A stretch of DNA of 64,000 bases from Paenibacillus hemerocallicola (GTDB taxonomy: Bacteria; Bacillota; Bacilli; Paenibacillales; NBRC-103111). The position numbers and the translations under genes were made by a program. Of the stretch, positions 37,070 through 46,417 are shown in pieces. The stretch spans positions 1 through 64,000 of the forward strand of contig NZ_VDCQ01000019.1 in assembly GCF_006265175.1 (NCBI RefSeq), in the 5' to 3' direction. Below the pieces are notes generated by a model that did no database searches, was not told where the DNA came from, and saw only the letters and a list, made by a program, of their open reading frames with translations. Each line of letters starts with the position of its first letter. Positions within the stretch are counted from its first letter, which is position 1.

Positions 37070-38884
37070 ATGATCGGCAAAGGACCGAAACGAATAGGGA
37101 AACAATCTCTCCGCAACAAGCTGCTGCTGTCCTCCATCCTCTGTTTGATCGTACCCGTTCTGTTCAACCTGTTCGCCACGCAGCACTTTACCAAGGACGC
37201 GCTCCAGGAGCAGGCGGCGGCGAATGCGGCCGATTCGCTGGACGTCGTCGACCGTTATGTGACCAATTTGGTCAACAAAATGATTTACGTGACGAACTAT
37301 TTGCAGTTCGATCCGGAAATATCGATGATCGTCTCGGAAAACTGGAACGCCTATAAGAACGGCAGTCCGATCGATGTCGTTTCCCAGGTGGCGAATGTCA
37401 AGAAGGTGGCGCAGAAGCTGGAAGCGATTTCGTTTCCGAACGAAAGAATGCATATGTCGATCGTGCTGCCGAACGGCACGTTTTATTCGAATTACCCGAC
37501 CTCCGAATATGACCCGCGTTCCTTCGGGGAACAGCCGTGGTTTCCCCAATTCGCCCGGATGAGCGGCTACGATGCGTATTGGATCGGGATACACCCGAAC
37601 TATTTGCAATACGACAAGGCGGAGAACCCGTATGTCATGACGATCGCCCGGGCGATCCGCGGTTTGTCGGGCGAGCCTCAGGCCTACATGATCGTCAGCT
37701 TGGGCGAAAGGCATGTCAGTCAAGTGTTCAGCTCCAATGTGTCGAAGCAGAACATTTTCCTCATCGACTCCGGCGGAACGGTGTTGTCCCAGCGGGAAGA
37801 GAGTCGGCTGGGCCGTCCGTTTCCGCATATGAAATTGCTGCCGCAGGAGGGGAAGGCGAACATGGCCGATATCGACGGGGAGGCGACGATGCTCGTCCGC
37901 AGCAAGCTGGCTTATGCCGATTGGCAGCTTATCGGCACGGTGCCCTACGACGAGGCTGTCGGCAAAATCACGATCGTCCAGCGCACGAATGTACTGGTTC
38001 AGATCGTGTCTTTCACCGCTTTTCTGGCCGTGCTCGTGACGCTTATCAGCCGGTTGACGAAGCCGATGATGCGACTCGCGCGCGTAGCCGCAGAGGTGGA
38101 ATCCGGACAGTTGAATGTTCGCTCGCACATCCGCGGCCCCGACGAGATCGGACGGCTAGGCCGTTCGTTCGACCAGATGCTCGATCGGATCGAAGCGATG
38201 ATCGGCCAAATCCGCGAGGAGCAGACGCTCAAGCGAAAGGCCGAGCTCGAAATGCTGCAGGCGCAAATCAACCCGCATTTTTTGTTCAACGTGCTCAATT
38301 CGATCCGGATGGGGATCATGATCAAGGGCGACAAGGACAGCGCCGCGCTCATCAGCTCGCTCGCGGCGCTGCTGCGGATGACGATCAATCGCAGCAACGA
38401 GTACATCGCGCTGAGGGAGGAAGTCGATACCGTCTTCCATTACGTCAAGCTGATGAATTTCCGGATGAACGAGTCGATCGTACTCGATGTCGCACTGTCG
38501 CCCGAGACGCTGCCCGTGCGGGTGCCGCGCTTCTTCATGCAGCCGCTTATCGAAAATGCGTTATTGCACGGTTTGGAGCAGGCCGGGGGGAAGATCCGGA
38601 TCATGGCATGGTTGTCCGGCTCATGGCTTCTCGTCCGGATCGAAGACGAAGGGACGGGCATGGACGAAGAGAGGCTGCGCACGCTTCTCGACAAGCTGGA
38701 CGGTACGGCCGTACCGGAACGAAGCGGCGCCGGGCTGACCGGAATCGGCGTCAAAAACGTCGTCGATCGGATGAAGCTGCTGTATGGGGCGGCGTTCACC
38801 GTCGACATCGACAGCTCGCCCGGACGTGGGACGCGGTTCACGCTGCATATACCGATTGAGCAAGGAGATGTATCCGATGCGTAA
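37070..38884 (+). CDS. yesM: Sensor histidine kinase, YesM type
   Basis: 604 residues. One membrane helix near 20-42, a dCache-like extracellular sensor (about 45-300), a second helix near 305-325, a HAMP linker, then the His-kinase core with His403 in QINPHFLFN and an HATPase domain (LIENALLHG, GIGVKNVVDRM). GGGAG lies 12 bases before the ATG. It overlaps the YesN gene by 8 bp. The pair probably senses the sugar carried by the upstream importer and activates its operon. Confidence 0.92.
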   Translation: MIGKGPKRIGKQSLRNKLLLSSILCLIVPVLFNLFATQHFTKDALQEQAAANAADSLDVVDRYVTNLVNKMIYVTNYLQFDPEISMIVSENWNAYKNGSPIDVVSQVANVKKVAQKLEAISFPNERMHMSIVLPNGTFYSNYPTSEYDPRSFGEQPWFPQFARMSGYDAYWIGIHPNYLQYDKAENPYVMTIARAIRGLSGEPQAYMIVSLGERHVSQVFSSNVSKQNIFLIDSGGTVLSQREESRLGRPFPHMKLLPQEGKANMADIDGEATMLVRSKLAYADWQLIGTVPYDEAVGKITIVQRTNVLVQIVSFTAFLAVLVTLISRLTKPMMRLARVAAEVESGQLNVRSHIRGPDEIGRLGRSFDQMLDRIEAMIGQIREEQTLKRKAELEMLQAQINPHFLFNVLNSIRMGIMIKGDKDSAALISSLAALLRMTINRSNEYIALREEVDTVFHYVKLMNFRMNESIVLDVALSPETLPVRVPRFFMQPLIENALLHGLEQAGGKIRIMAWLSGSWLLVRIEDEGTGMDEERLRTLLDKLDGTAVPERSGAGLTGIGVKNVVDRMKLLYGAAFTVDIDSSPGRGTRFTLHIPIEQGDVSDA

Positions 38885-40508
38885 TGTTATGCTAGTCGAC
38901 GACGACGTGCCCGTACTCGATTTTATGAAGCAGGCTATTGACTGGGAACAGTTGGGATTACGGCTCGTAGGCATGTTCGAAAACGGGGCGAAAGCATATG
39001 AGTACGCCGCCTCCGTGCAGGCTCCGGACATTTTGGTCACCGACATCGGCATGCCGCACATGAACGGTCTGCAGCTGATCGAGAAGGTCAAGGCTCTCAG
39101 ACCCGAGCTGTCGGTCGTCATATTGTCGTGTCACGACGAATTCAAATATGCGCAGCAAGCGATTAAGCTGGGCGTTGACGATTATATATTGAAAGAAACG
39201 ATAGAGCCGGAGATGTTGGGCGAATTGCTGAGGGGCATTGTCGCCCGGCTCGAGGGGCGGGAGGCGGCCGTCGTCCCGGGAGCGGGCGACCTGGCGGACA
39301 AGCTGCCGGACTCCGGACGCTCCATCGTCAAGGAGCGGTTTATCCGTTCCATGCTGTACAATCCGCTTTCCGCCCCGGAGGCATGGAAGGAGACCGCGTC
39401 CGAGTTCGGCATTCGGCTCGGCTCGGCGCCGTATTTGCCGGTCCTGCTCGTGATCGACCGTTTCTCCGAAGCGAGGGCGCGATTCGTATCCGAGGATAGC
39501 TGCATGTTCGCGGTGGAGAACGTCACGGACGAGCTGCTGGGCCGATATGGCGGCGATGCCGCATCGTTTCGGGTAGCGAACCGGGAATTGCTGCTATTGT
39601 TCGGAACGGGAACGGACGAGAGTGGGCGATCGGTCGGTCTGTACCGGGTAGAGCCGGCGCTTCGGCGCATTCGCGGCGCGCTCGGCAATTATTTGAAGCT
39701 GTCCGTCTCGTTTGTCGCCGGCGGCTCGTCCTCGGTTGATCCGCACCGCCTTCGCGACGAGATGAGGCGGCTTGCGGCGAGCGGCGAGCACAGGTTTTAT
39801 TTGCCGGAAGGCACGATCGGGGAGCTGGCGGAGCGCGAATTTTCACGGGACGATCTATTCGCCTATTATCCGGAGGCGCTGGAGACATTTCGACACGTCG
39901 TGCTCCGCCAGGAAGCGGAGCGGATCGAGCCCGTCGTTCGCCTCTGGGCGGACCGGATCCGGGAGCGCCGATTTGCCCCGGAGACGGTGAAGCAATGGTT
40001 CATGAAGCTGCTGCTCGATTTGCATATGAAGTTCATGACGATGGAGCGCGTTCCGTCCGCTTTCTCGCGCGAGGCGCTGCATCAGACATTTCTGGAGGCG
40101 GACCGGCTGGATCGGCTGGCGAGCATCGCCGCCGAGTACATGCGGGAGGCAGCGATGCGGATGAGCGCGATCTACGGACAGCCGAGGCGCGCGGAAATTT
40201 CCGAGGCGCAGCGATTCGTCGCGCTGAACGCGCACCGCAAAATATCGCTGGAGGAAGTCGCGGCCCACCTCCATTTGAACGCCAGCTATTTCAGCCGGCT
40301 GTTCAAAAAAGAAACGAACGAAACGTTCGTCGACTTCGTGACTCGGACGAAGATGGAGAAAGCGAAGGAGCTGCTCGACCTGTCCCGCTATACGGTGCAT
40401 GAAATCGCCGACCGGCTCGGGTATGACAACAAAAGCTACTTCGTCAAGCTGTTTAAAGCGCACAGCGGAATGAAGCCCGGAGAATATGCGGGAAAAGCTC
40501 GCGAATAG
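38877..40508 (+). CDS. yesN: Response regulator, YesN type with AraC output
   Basis: 543 residues from the ATG at 38877 with AAGGAG upstream. The receiver (about 1-120) has the acidic pair VDDD and Asp56 in VTDIGMPHMNG. A long middle region (about 130-430) is typical of the family. The C-terminal AraC-type helix-turn-helix domain (EEVAAHLHLNASYFSRLFKK, HEIADRLGYDNKSYFVKLFK) binds DNA. It is translationally coupled to the kinase. Confidence 0.93.
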   Translation: MRNVMLVDDDVPVLDFMKQAIDWEQLGLRLVGMFENGAKAYEYAASVQAPDILVTDIGMPHMNGLQLIEKVKALRPELSVVILSCHDEFKYAQQAIKLGVDDYILKETIEPEMLGELLRGIVARLEGREAAVVPGAGDLADKLPDSGRSIVKERFIRSMLYNPLSAPEAWKETASEFGIRLGSAPYLPVLLVIDRFSEARARFVSEDSCMFAVENVTDELLGRYGGDAASFRVANRELLLLFGTGTDESGRSVGLYRVEPALRRIRGALGNYLKLSVSFVAGGSSSVDPHRLRDEMRRLAASGEHRFYLPEGTIGELAEREFSRDDLFAYYPEALETFRHVVLRQEAERIEPVVRLWADRIRERRFAPETVKQWFMKLLLDLHMKFMTMERVPSAFSREALHQTFLEADRLDRLASIAAEYMREAAMRMSAIYGQPRRAEISEAQRFVALNAHRKISLEEVAAHLHLNASYFSRLFKKETNETFVDFVTRTKMEKAKELLDLSRYTVHEIADRLGYDNKSYFVKLFKAHSGMKPGEYAGKARE

Positions 40509-40659
40509 GGCTTGCGCCTGCTGCAGCTGGAGTGACTGGAGTACTGAGTAGCCGGATAGCGCAATGAGTAAGCAAATTTGGTTCATTGGCAAGTAAGGGC
40601 CTACCCTTTTCCAGTCAACCTGCTGCTCTGGACTGGAGCAGCTCGACAAGCTGCTGTCC

Positions 40660-40750
40660 GACATAACAACCTGACCCCGCAAAAGTGGGGCGTTTGCTCC
40701 GATGCTTACCAAGTACTTAGCGGGGACCCCGAATTTTATAAATTCTGTCA
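40660..40750 (+). repeat. Dispersed structured repeat, copy A
   Basis: The gap 40509-40809 holds no gene. This part contains accccgcaaa, ttgctccgatgctta, a later gcgggg and gggaccccgaa, then tttataaatt. The blocks recur in the same order on the minus strand at 60955-61038. ccccgc (40675-40680) and gcgggg (40720-40725) can pair, so the element may fold as RNA or DNA hairpin. Confidence 0.7.
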
Positions 40751-40809
40751 AAAAACCGCGATCGGGCATAATGCCCGTTGTCGCGGCGGCCACGCTGATT
40801 ACCGGCCGT

Positions 40810-41619
40810 TCAATGCGGATAAGCGCTGTCGTTCAAAACCCCGCACGGACCGCCGGCGGGATTGGCATCCAGCATCACTTCCGAGCCGTCGGCCCGAAAG
40901 AGCGGTCTGTAATGCGCGGCGATGCTGGCGGCGGAAGCATTCGCGTAGTGGCAGATGAACGCCCTGCGGAACCGGTCCTTCGTTTTGTTGCGGTAGGAGC
41001 CGTGGATCAGGTTGCCGTTGAAGAAGAGCACGTCCCCTTTGGCCATGACGGCCGGAACGACTTTACGGTCTTTGGGCGGCTTGACATAGTGGGTCGTAAA
41101 CGATTCGTTCTCGTCGGCTTTGTCCGGACAGACGATGTCGTAGCCGTTCGTCTTCGGCACGACCAGCAGACCGCCATTATCCTCGTCCGCGGCATCGACG
41201 GCCGTCCAGGCGGCGATGCAGTTGCCCGGTTCGACCCGCAAATAAAAATTGTCCTGATGCAGCGCTTGTCCCCGCGAGCCGGGCGGCTTGTAGTAGAACA
41301 TGCTTTGTGCGGCGAGCGGCTCTTCCTCGTACAAGTCCCGCAGTACGTCCAATACCGGCTTGTGAAGCATGTACGACTTCGCCGTTTCGTTGAACCGGTG
41401 CGGATGCATGACGCGCGGATACCGCTTCAGCGGGTCGGACGCGGCTGCGTTCAAATCCGGCATGAAATAGCCCGGTATCGTCCGATGGCTGATTTCTTCG
41501 AAAGTCCGCTCGATCTCCTTCAATTGCTCCGCCTCGAACAAGCCTTTGACGATCAGGAAGCCCTCGTTCTCGAACTGGCTCTTCTGATCTGCCGTTATGG
41601 CAGTCGGAATGCTGGTCAT
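40810..41619 (-). CDS. Phytanoyl-CoA dioxygenase (PhyH) family Fe(II)/2-oxoglutarate oxygenase
   Basis: 269 residues from the ATG at 41619 (GGGGGATA upstream). The iron-binding facial triad is visible: His121 and Asp123 in LHQDNFY, and distal His206 in NGNLIHGSYR, with a 2-oxoglutarate-binding Arg near 218-219. The family hydroxylates small molecules, including ectoine, secondary metabolites and alkyl chains; the substrate is unknown. It diverges from an AraC gene 228 bp away, its likely regulator. Confidence 0.88.
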   Translation of the reverse strand: MTSIPTAITADQKSQFENEGFLIVKGLFEAEQLKEIERTFEEISHRTIPGYFMPDLNAAASDPLKRYPRVMHPHRFNETAKSYMLHKPVLDVLRDLYEEEPLAAQSMFYYKPPGSRGQALHQDNFYLRVEPGNCIAAWTAVDAADEDNGGLLVVPKTNGYDIVCPDKADENESFTTHYVKPPKDRKVVPAVMAKGDVLFFNGNLIHGSYRNKTKDRFRRAFICHYANASAASIAAHYRPLFRADGSEVMLDANPAGGPCGVLNDSAYPH

Positions 41620-41847
41620 CGCGTTATCCCCCTTACATGCAAAAGATTGCTGCATTCAATACAATTCCATGATACTGCCGGCGTGCGGCCGCGGGTAGTC
41701 TCATTCGTGCCGAATACTCGCACGATCCTGCTATTTACGAATTGCTCCGCCCGGCGGATGATTGTCGTGCGGGAGCCGATACGATATGCTGGTGCCAACG
41801 GACATAATCGATTCTGTCCATTGGGCAGGGGAAAGGAGAGCATCCGG

Positions 41848-42669
41848 TTGGAAAAAGAGACGAACCGTCCCACAGCGAACAGCGCCTCGGCTTCCGGCGT
41901 CGTAATCGCCGGTCATTACAACGAGCCGGACACGTATGTGACCAAGCGCCCCGAAGGAATGGACGACTGGCTTATAACTTATACGCTGGGAGGTCACGGA
42001 TATTTCGTAACATCCGGCACTGTCAGCCGCTGCGGAGCGGGCGATATCACTCTGCTGAAGTCCGGGACCCCCCACCAATACGGAACGGAGAAAGGGGAGC
42101 GCTGGCATTTCGTCTGGGCCCATTTCTCGTCCCGCATGATGGAGACCGGGCTGTTGCCCGACAAGGAACTGATCGTTCACCGCGTGGAGAGCGATGCGGT
42201 GCGCAAGCGCGTGTACCGGGCTTTCAAGAGGGTCATATCCGATTTCGGCGAGCGGGGACCGTACTGGCACGAGCTGAGCGAGAATGCGCTGCGGGAAATA
42301 TTGCTGCTGCTGGCGAGAAGGATGAGCAAACAAACTGACCCCCGCATCGAGGAAACGCTTCGTCTGCTGTCGGAAGGGATGCGCGATACGGTGAGGATCG
42401 ACGCCTTGGCCAAAGCTGTCGGTCTGTCCCCTTCGAGACTATCCCATCTGTTCAAGGAAACGACCGGCCATTCGATCGTGGAGACGTTGAATCTGATGCG
42501 CGTTCGTCAGGCCGCCCTGCTGCTGAGGCATACGGACCGGAACGCCTCGGAGGCCGCCCTCGACGTCGGCTTCGCCAATTACAATCATTTTCTGAATCAA
42601 TTTCGCAAGCAATTCGGGGTAAATCCGAGTACGTTTCAGAAAAACGGGTATAGATCGAACCTTCAGTGA
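41848..42669 (+). CDS. AraC family transcriptional regulator
   Basis: 273 residues from a TTG at 41848 preceded by AAAGGAGAG. The N-terminal half is a cupin-like ligand domain (YTLGGHGYFV, LKSGTPHQYG) and the C-terminal half has two helix-turn-helix motifs (DALAKAVGLSPSRLSHLFKE, ALDVGFANYNHFLNQFRKQF). The reading frame stays open upstream to 40702, but that part is antisense to the dioxygenase and is not coding. It probably controls the divergent dioxygenase gene. Confidence 0.88.
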   Translation: MEKETNRPTANSASASGVVIAGHYNEPDTYVTKRPEGMDDWLITYTLGGHGYFVTSGTVSRCGAGDITLLKSGTPHQYGTEKGERWHFVWAHFSSRMMETGLLPDKELIVHRVESDAVRKRVYRAFKRVISDFGERGPYWHELSENALREILLLLARRMSKQTDPRIEETLRLLSEGMRDTVRIDALAKAVGLSPSRLSHLFKETTGHSIVETLNLMRVRQAALLLRHTDRNASEAALDVGFANYNHFLNQFRKQFGVNPSTFQKNGYRSNLQ

Positions 42670-42935
42670 CGGAACGGTCGGAGCTTCGAGTTGATCCTAT
42701 AGTCCATGGAGCTGGCCGCTATATCCATTCCTTCTTATGCCTCTTGATGGTAATTTAAGTATGCAGTGCAGTCGGGGGACCGGCTGTGGCGTTTTTGAAG
42801 AACTTTGTTCTCCAATGTAGAACGAATTGTGGGGCTTGGCAGAAGCAAAGAGAGGGAGCGATGCGATTCATCCAAACAGGCAAAGGGGATTAACCGGTTG
42901 ATTAAGCGTTTACTCATCACCGTCAGTCTTCATAT

Positions 42936-42949
42936 TGAAAGCGATTCAA
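42936..42949 (+). promoter_or_regulatory. cre-like site ahead of the second orphan solute-binding gene
   Basis: tgaaagcgattcaa matches the CcpA cre consensus at 12 of 14 positions and resembles the site at 15058. It lies 20 bp before the start codon. The rest of the 300-bp gap 42670-42969 shows no gene. Confidence 0.35.
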
Positions 42950-42969
42950 AAAGTATAGGGGGAATTCAT

Positions 42970-44286
42970 ATGCAAACGAAAAGGACCGCCATGTTGAGCA
43001 TGCTGGCAGTTGTTCTGCTGCTGACAGGTTGCGGAGGGCAGGGGAAAACCGCATCGGACACGACCGGGCAAGCTTCGCCGGAAAAGCAAAAGCAGGAGCC
43101 CGTCACGCTGAAATTTTATGCCAAGACGCCGATCGACGATTTCGAGAAATATATTAACCAATTCGTCAAAAAGAAATTTCCGCATGTCACCCTGCAGGTC
43201 GTCGAGAACAAGAAGGGCAGCGAAATTCAGGATTTGATCACGGCGAATGAAATTCCCGACATCATATGGGAAGGGCTTACGAACATGGGAGCGGCGCTGG
43301 CGGAGTACGATGTGCCCATGGATTTGACTCCTCTTGCCAAGAAATACGGATTTGATATGAACAAATACGACACGAAGCTGGTTGACAGCATCAAATCGTA
43401 CTCCTCCAAAGGTGAAATTTTATATATTCCATACAACGTTCTCGTGTTCGGCTTGCACTACAACAAGGACATCTTCGACAAGTTCGGCGTTTCTTACCCG
43501 AAGGATAATAGGACGTGGGAGGAAGTGACCGAGCTGGGCAAAAGGCTTACGCGCAAAGAGGGAGACCTGCAGTACATCGGTCTGCGGCCGCCGCTCGGCG
43601 TCAACCGGGTGCAAAGCCAGCTGAGCCTGTCCTATGTCGATGCCGGGGGGCAGAAGGCGGTGCTCGCCGCCGATGGTTGGAAGCGGCTGTTCGATACGTT
43701 CAAATCGATGAATGAATTTCCGAATGCCCCTGTTATCAAATCATTTTTCGACGCTCGGGATGAGTTTCTGAAAAAGCGTACCGTGGCCATGCTTCCTGAC
43801 ATATTGCAATTGCAAAATTCGGATATGGCGTTATTGGAAAAAGAAGGGCTGAAATGGGACTTCGTCACCTACCCGACCTTCAAGGATAAGCCGGGTGTCG
43901 GCGTAGGCGTATTTTCCGACGGCTTCGTCCTTCCGAAGGGGAGCAAGCATGCCGATCTGGCGTTTCAAATCGTCACCTTCCTGAGCACCGATCCGGACGT
44001 GCAGACGGAAGCGACCAAGAACGGAAGGATCACCGCCTTGAAAGACCCCAAGGTGCTTGAGCATGCTTTCGAGAATAATCCGGCCGCCAAAGGCAAAAAC
44101 GTGCAATCCGTTTTGACGCAAAAATATCCCGATCCGATCCGATCCTCTCCTTACAACGGCACGGGCAGCGGGATAATTAACGCGAAGCTGGTGGACTATG
44201 TAAATGGCAAGGCCGACGTCAACACGCTGCTCAAGCAGGCGGAAGAAGAGTTCGACAAGAAGATTGCCGAATTGAAATCCAAATAA
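42970..44286 (+). CDS. Extracellular solute-binding lipoprotein (sugar ABC type), orphan
   Basis: 438 residues from the ATG at 42970 behind AGGGGGA; the longer frame to 42805 includes the cre-like site. A lipoprotein signal (VVLLLTGCGGQ) precedes a binding fold with IFDKFGVSYPKDNRTWEEVTEL, closely like the orphan protein at 15097. No permease is adjacent. A beta-helix protein gene follows after 28 bp. Confidence 0.88.
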   Translation: MQTKRTAMLSMLAVVLLLTGCGGQGKTASDTTGQASPEKQKQEPVTLKFYAKTPIDDFEKYINQFVKKKFPHVTLQVVENKKGSEIQDLITANEIPDIIWEGLTNMGAALAEYDVPMDLTPLAKKYGFDMNKYDTKLVDSIKSYSSKGEILYIPYNVLVFGLHYNKDIFDKFGVSYPKDNRTWEEVTELGKRLTRKEGDLQYIGLRPPLGVNRVQSQLSLSYVDAGGQKAVLAADGWKRLFDTFKSMNEFPNAPVIKSFFDARDEFLKKRTVAMLPDILQLQNSDMALLEKEGLKWDFVTYPTFKDKPGVGVGVFSDGFVLPKGSKHADLAFQIVTFLSTDPDVQTEATKNGRITALKDPKVLEHAFENNPAAKGKNVQSVLTQKYPDPIRSSPYNGTGSGIINAKLVDYVNGKADVNTLLKQAEEEFDKKIAELKSK

Positions 44287-44314
44287 AGGTCAAGAAGGCG
44301 AGGAGGAAGGGCTC

Positions 44315-46360
44315 ATGGTCGATCTAAACGATTCGAACGAATCGATGTCCCGCAGGAAGATGCTTGCTTCGATGGGGGTCGCGGGTGCTGCGGTGCTGTT
44401 GTACGGGGCTTCGCCTGGGGTGGTTGAAGGCGTGGGGGGATCCGTTATGAACTCCGTCTACGGGAACGGTCAATTAGGCAATCTGTTCCGCGCCCGCGGC
44501 GTTTTCCGACCCCAAGTATCGATCAAGCATGAGTGGGACATTCTGGAATTTACCTCTGCTGACGGTTTAACGACAGGATACCGATGGGCCGGAGCCCTTC
44601 CGTACACGACGACGGCAAATAATCCTGCTGCAGACGGCGGCGTCGGCGATGCGGGCTGGGTGGCCGTTTACCAGATCGGGCTGGCTGCCGCGCTGGCCGA
44701 AAGCGGCGGCGTCGCCCTTGTTGGCGGCGCTAAGCCGAGTTGGCGCGTCGCCGATTCCGCAATGTGGCCCTCCGATCCGACGGCTGCGCTCAAGGCGGTG
44801 CTGGCAATGGCGTCGGCAACAGGCGGGCAGGTGCTGATTCCTGCCGGAACGTATTCGTTTACGGCGACCGGCGGAAACATTGAATTGCCGCCCAATGTAG
44901 TCGTTTCCGGCGAGGGAGTCGGGGTGACGAGTCTGGTTTGGAACGGCGCCGGGCATTTGTTTCGCTATTGGCGCAATTCGGCGACATGGAGCGGTGCGGT
45001 CGGCACCAGTCACGCGATTGCCGATATGTCCATTAACGGCGGGAGCAATCCGGATTCGATTGCCGTCGAGATTTCCGACACATACGGATTCAAGCTGCGC
45101 AACGTCAGCTTCTACGGGTTCACGGCCGGCGACGGTCTGGTCCTCCATTCCCGCAATTATTGGGTGGAGGGGACGACGCTGGAAAACGTTTCAATCAGCA
45201 ACTGCAAACGACATATCGTGTTTAAACGTCAACCGGGAACCGCCAGCATGGATTCGTTCGGGTATACGACGTTCCGCAACGTTTCGCTTAACGTTCGGGA
45301 CGACCAAATCGGAATTCTGGTTGGCGACGATGCGTATAACGACGCACAGCATGAGGTATATAATGCGATTCTTGAAGTAAACATCTGGAAAACGGGCAGC
45401 TCCATAGGCGTAGCTTTCGGCAAGAATGGCGCCATCCGGGATTCGAGCGGCATATTCCGCTGCGAGCAGCCGCCAGAGGGGCAATCGTTCACCGGTACTT
45501 TCATTCAAATTCAACATCCGGAAACGTCGGGATTTTTCAATTTCGACGGACCGGTCAGAACCTCTCATTTGAACCACGCCGAGAATTGGAAAAATACGTG
45601 GCGCGATCTGCGTTACCAGAAGCTGAGGGACATCGGCGAGCCCAAGCCCGGCGTGCAGAACTATGCGCAATGGTTCAGGGTATGCCGTATCGGAGAGGAT
45701 AAATCTTTATTCAGCGGCCGGGTGAGGATGGTTACGGATTACGGCAAGGCGTCTTACCGTTCCGCTTCCGCGGAATTTGCTTTCGGAGCACGGGGCAAAG
45801 AGGTTGGCGGGATGAAGCCGGTATTCACCGTGGATGGCGACGGGTTTAACGGAACAACCGACGCGTACGCGAAATTCGCCGTATATGCGGATGCGGAAGG
45901 CAAGCACTGGCTCTATTTCCGCCGCCCCAAATATACGAATTATTGCGTGTTTGAATACACGTACGACATGTACCCGCAGGGCACGTTCGAATATTGGGAC
46001 AAGACGGATTCGCCGGAATCCGAGCCTTCCCTGACGAAAGTTTGGGACTCCGTATCCTACCCGTCACAGGCATCCTACATCGGCGACGAGATCGTATTTA
46101 CGGGGCAAAGGGCGATCGCGACCGCAAACGGCGGAAACGCATCTTATCAAGTGGCCCATCAATTGGGAGTCGCTCCGGAATGGTACATGGCAACGGCATT
46201 ATCCGCCGACGCCAATTCCATAGGCATTTCATCCGTTACAGCCGATGCGGGTAATATTGTAATCGCATTCAAATCGGCAACTCCCGCCGGGACCGGGAAT
46301 ATCAGATTCGCGGTAGAGTGGGGGCGCAAGCAGTTCAATAACCGTTTTCGCCCGACATAA
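44315..46360 (+). CDS. Tat-exported right-handed beta-helix protein with tail-spike-like N-domain
   Basis: 681 residues. A twin-arginine signal (SRRKMLASMGVAGAAVLL) is followed at about 65-115 by GYRWAGALPYTTT...GGVGDAGWVAV, which resembles the particle-attachment domain common in phage tail-spikes and capsule depolymerases. Residues about 150-420 form a pectate-lyase-superfamily beta-helix (GGQVLIPAGTYSFTA, NVVVSGEGVGVTSLVW), and the rest is beta-rich. Export through Tat means it folds before secretion. It probably binds or cleaves a polysaccharide, perhaps the one captured by the upstream binding protein. Catalytic residues are not identifiable. Confidence 0.75.
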   Translation: MVDLNDSNESMSRRKMLASMGVAGAAVLLYGASPGVVEGVGGSVMNSVYGNGQLGNLFRARGVFRPQVSIKHEWDILEFTSADGLTTGYRWAGALPYTTTANNPAADGGVGDAGWVAVYQIGLAAALAESGGVALVGGAKPSWRVADSAMWPSDPTAALKAVLAMASATGGQVLIPAGTYSFTATGGNIELPPNVVVSGEGVGVTSLVWNGAGHLFRYWRNSATWSGAVGTSHAIADMSINGGSNPDSIAVEISDTYGFKLRNVSFYGFTAGDGLVLHSRNYWVEGTTLENVSISNCKRHIVFKRQPGTASMDSFGYTTFRNVSLNVRDDQIGILVGDDAYNDAQHEVYNAILEVNIWKTGSSIGVAFGKNGAIRDSSGIFRCEQPPEGQSFTGTFIQIQHPETSGFFNFDGPVRTSHLNHAENWKNTWRDLRYQKLRDIGEPKPGVQNYAQWFRVCRIGEDKSLFSGRVRMVTDYGKASYRSASAEFAFGARGKEVGGMKPVFTVDGDGFNGTTDAYAKFAVYADAEGKHWLYFRRPKYTNYCVFEYTYDMYPQGTFEYWDKTDSPESEPSLTKVWDSVSYPSQASYIGDEIVFTGQRAIATANGGNASYQVAHQLGVAPEWYMATALSADANSIGISSVTADAGNIVIAFKSATPAGTGNIRFAVEWGRKQFNNRFRPT

Positions 46361-46371
46361 AGCAATATCGT

Positions 46372-46389
46372 AGCCCGCTCCGGCGGGCT
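46372..46389. terminator. Hairpin between convergent genes
   Basis: The 7-bp stem agcccgc / gcgggct with a 4-base loop lies between the beta-helix gene and the convergent AraC gene. Confidence 0.55.
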
Positions 46390-46417
46390 TATTGAACGGT
46401 TGCGATACCGAATGCTA

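Noticed and set aside
40702-41847. Long plus-strand open frame joined to the AraC gene
   Set aside because: It is exactly antisense to the PhyH gene, whose motifs are intact; the AraC protein begins at the TTG at 41848 with its own ribosome binding site.
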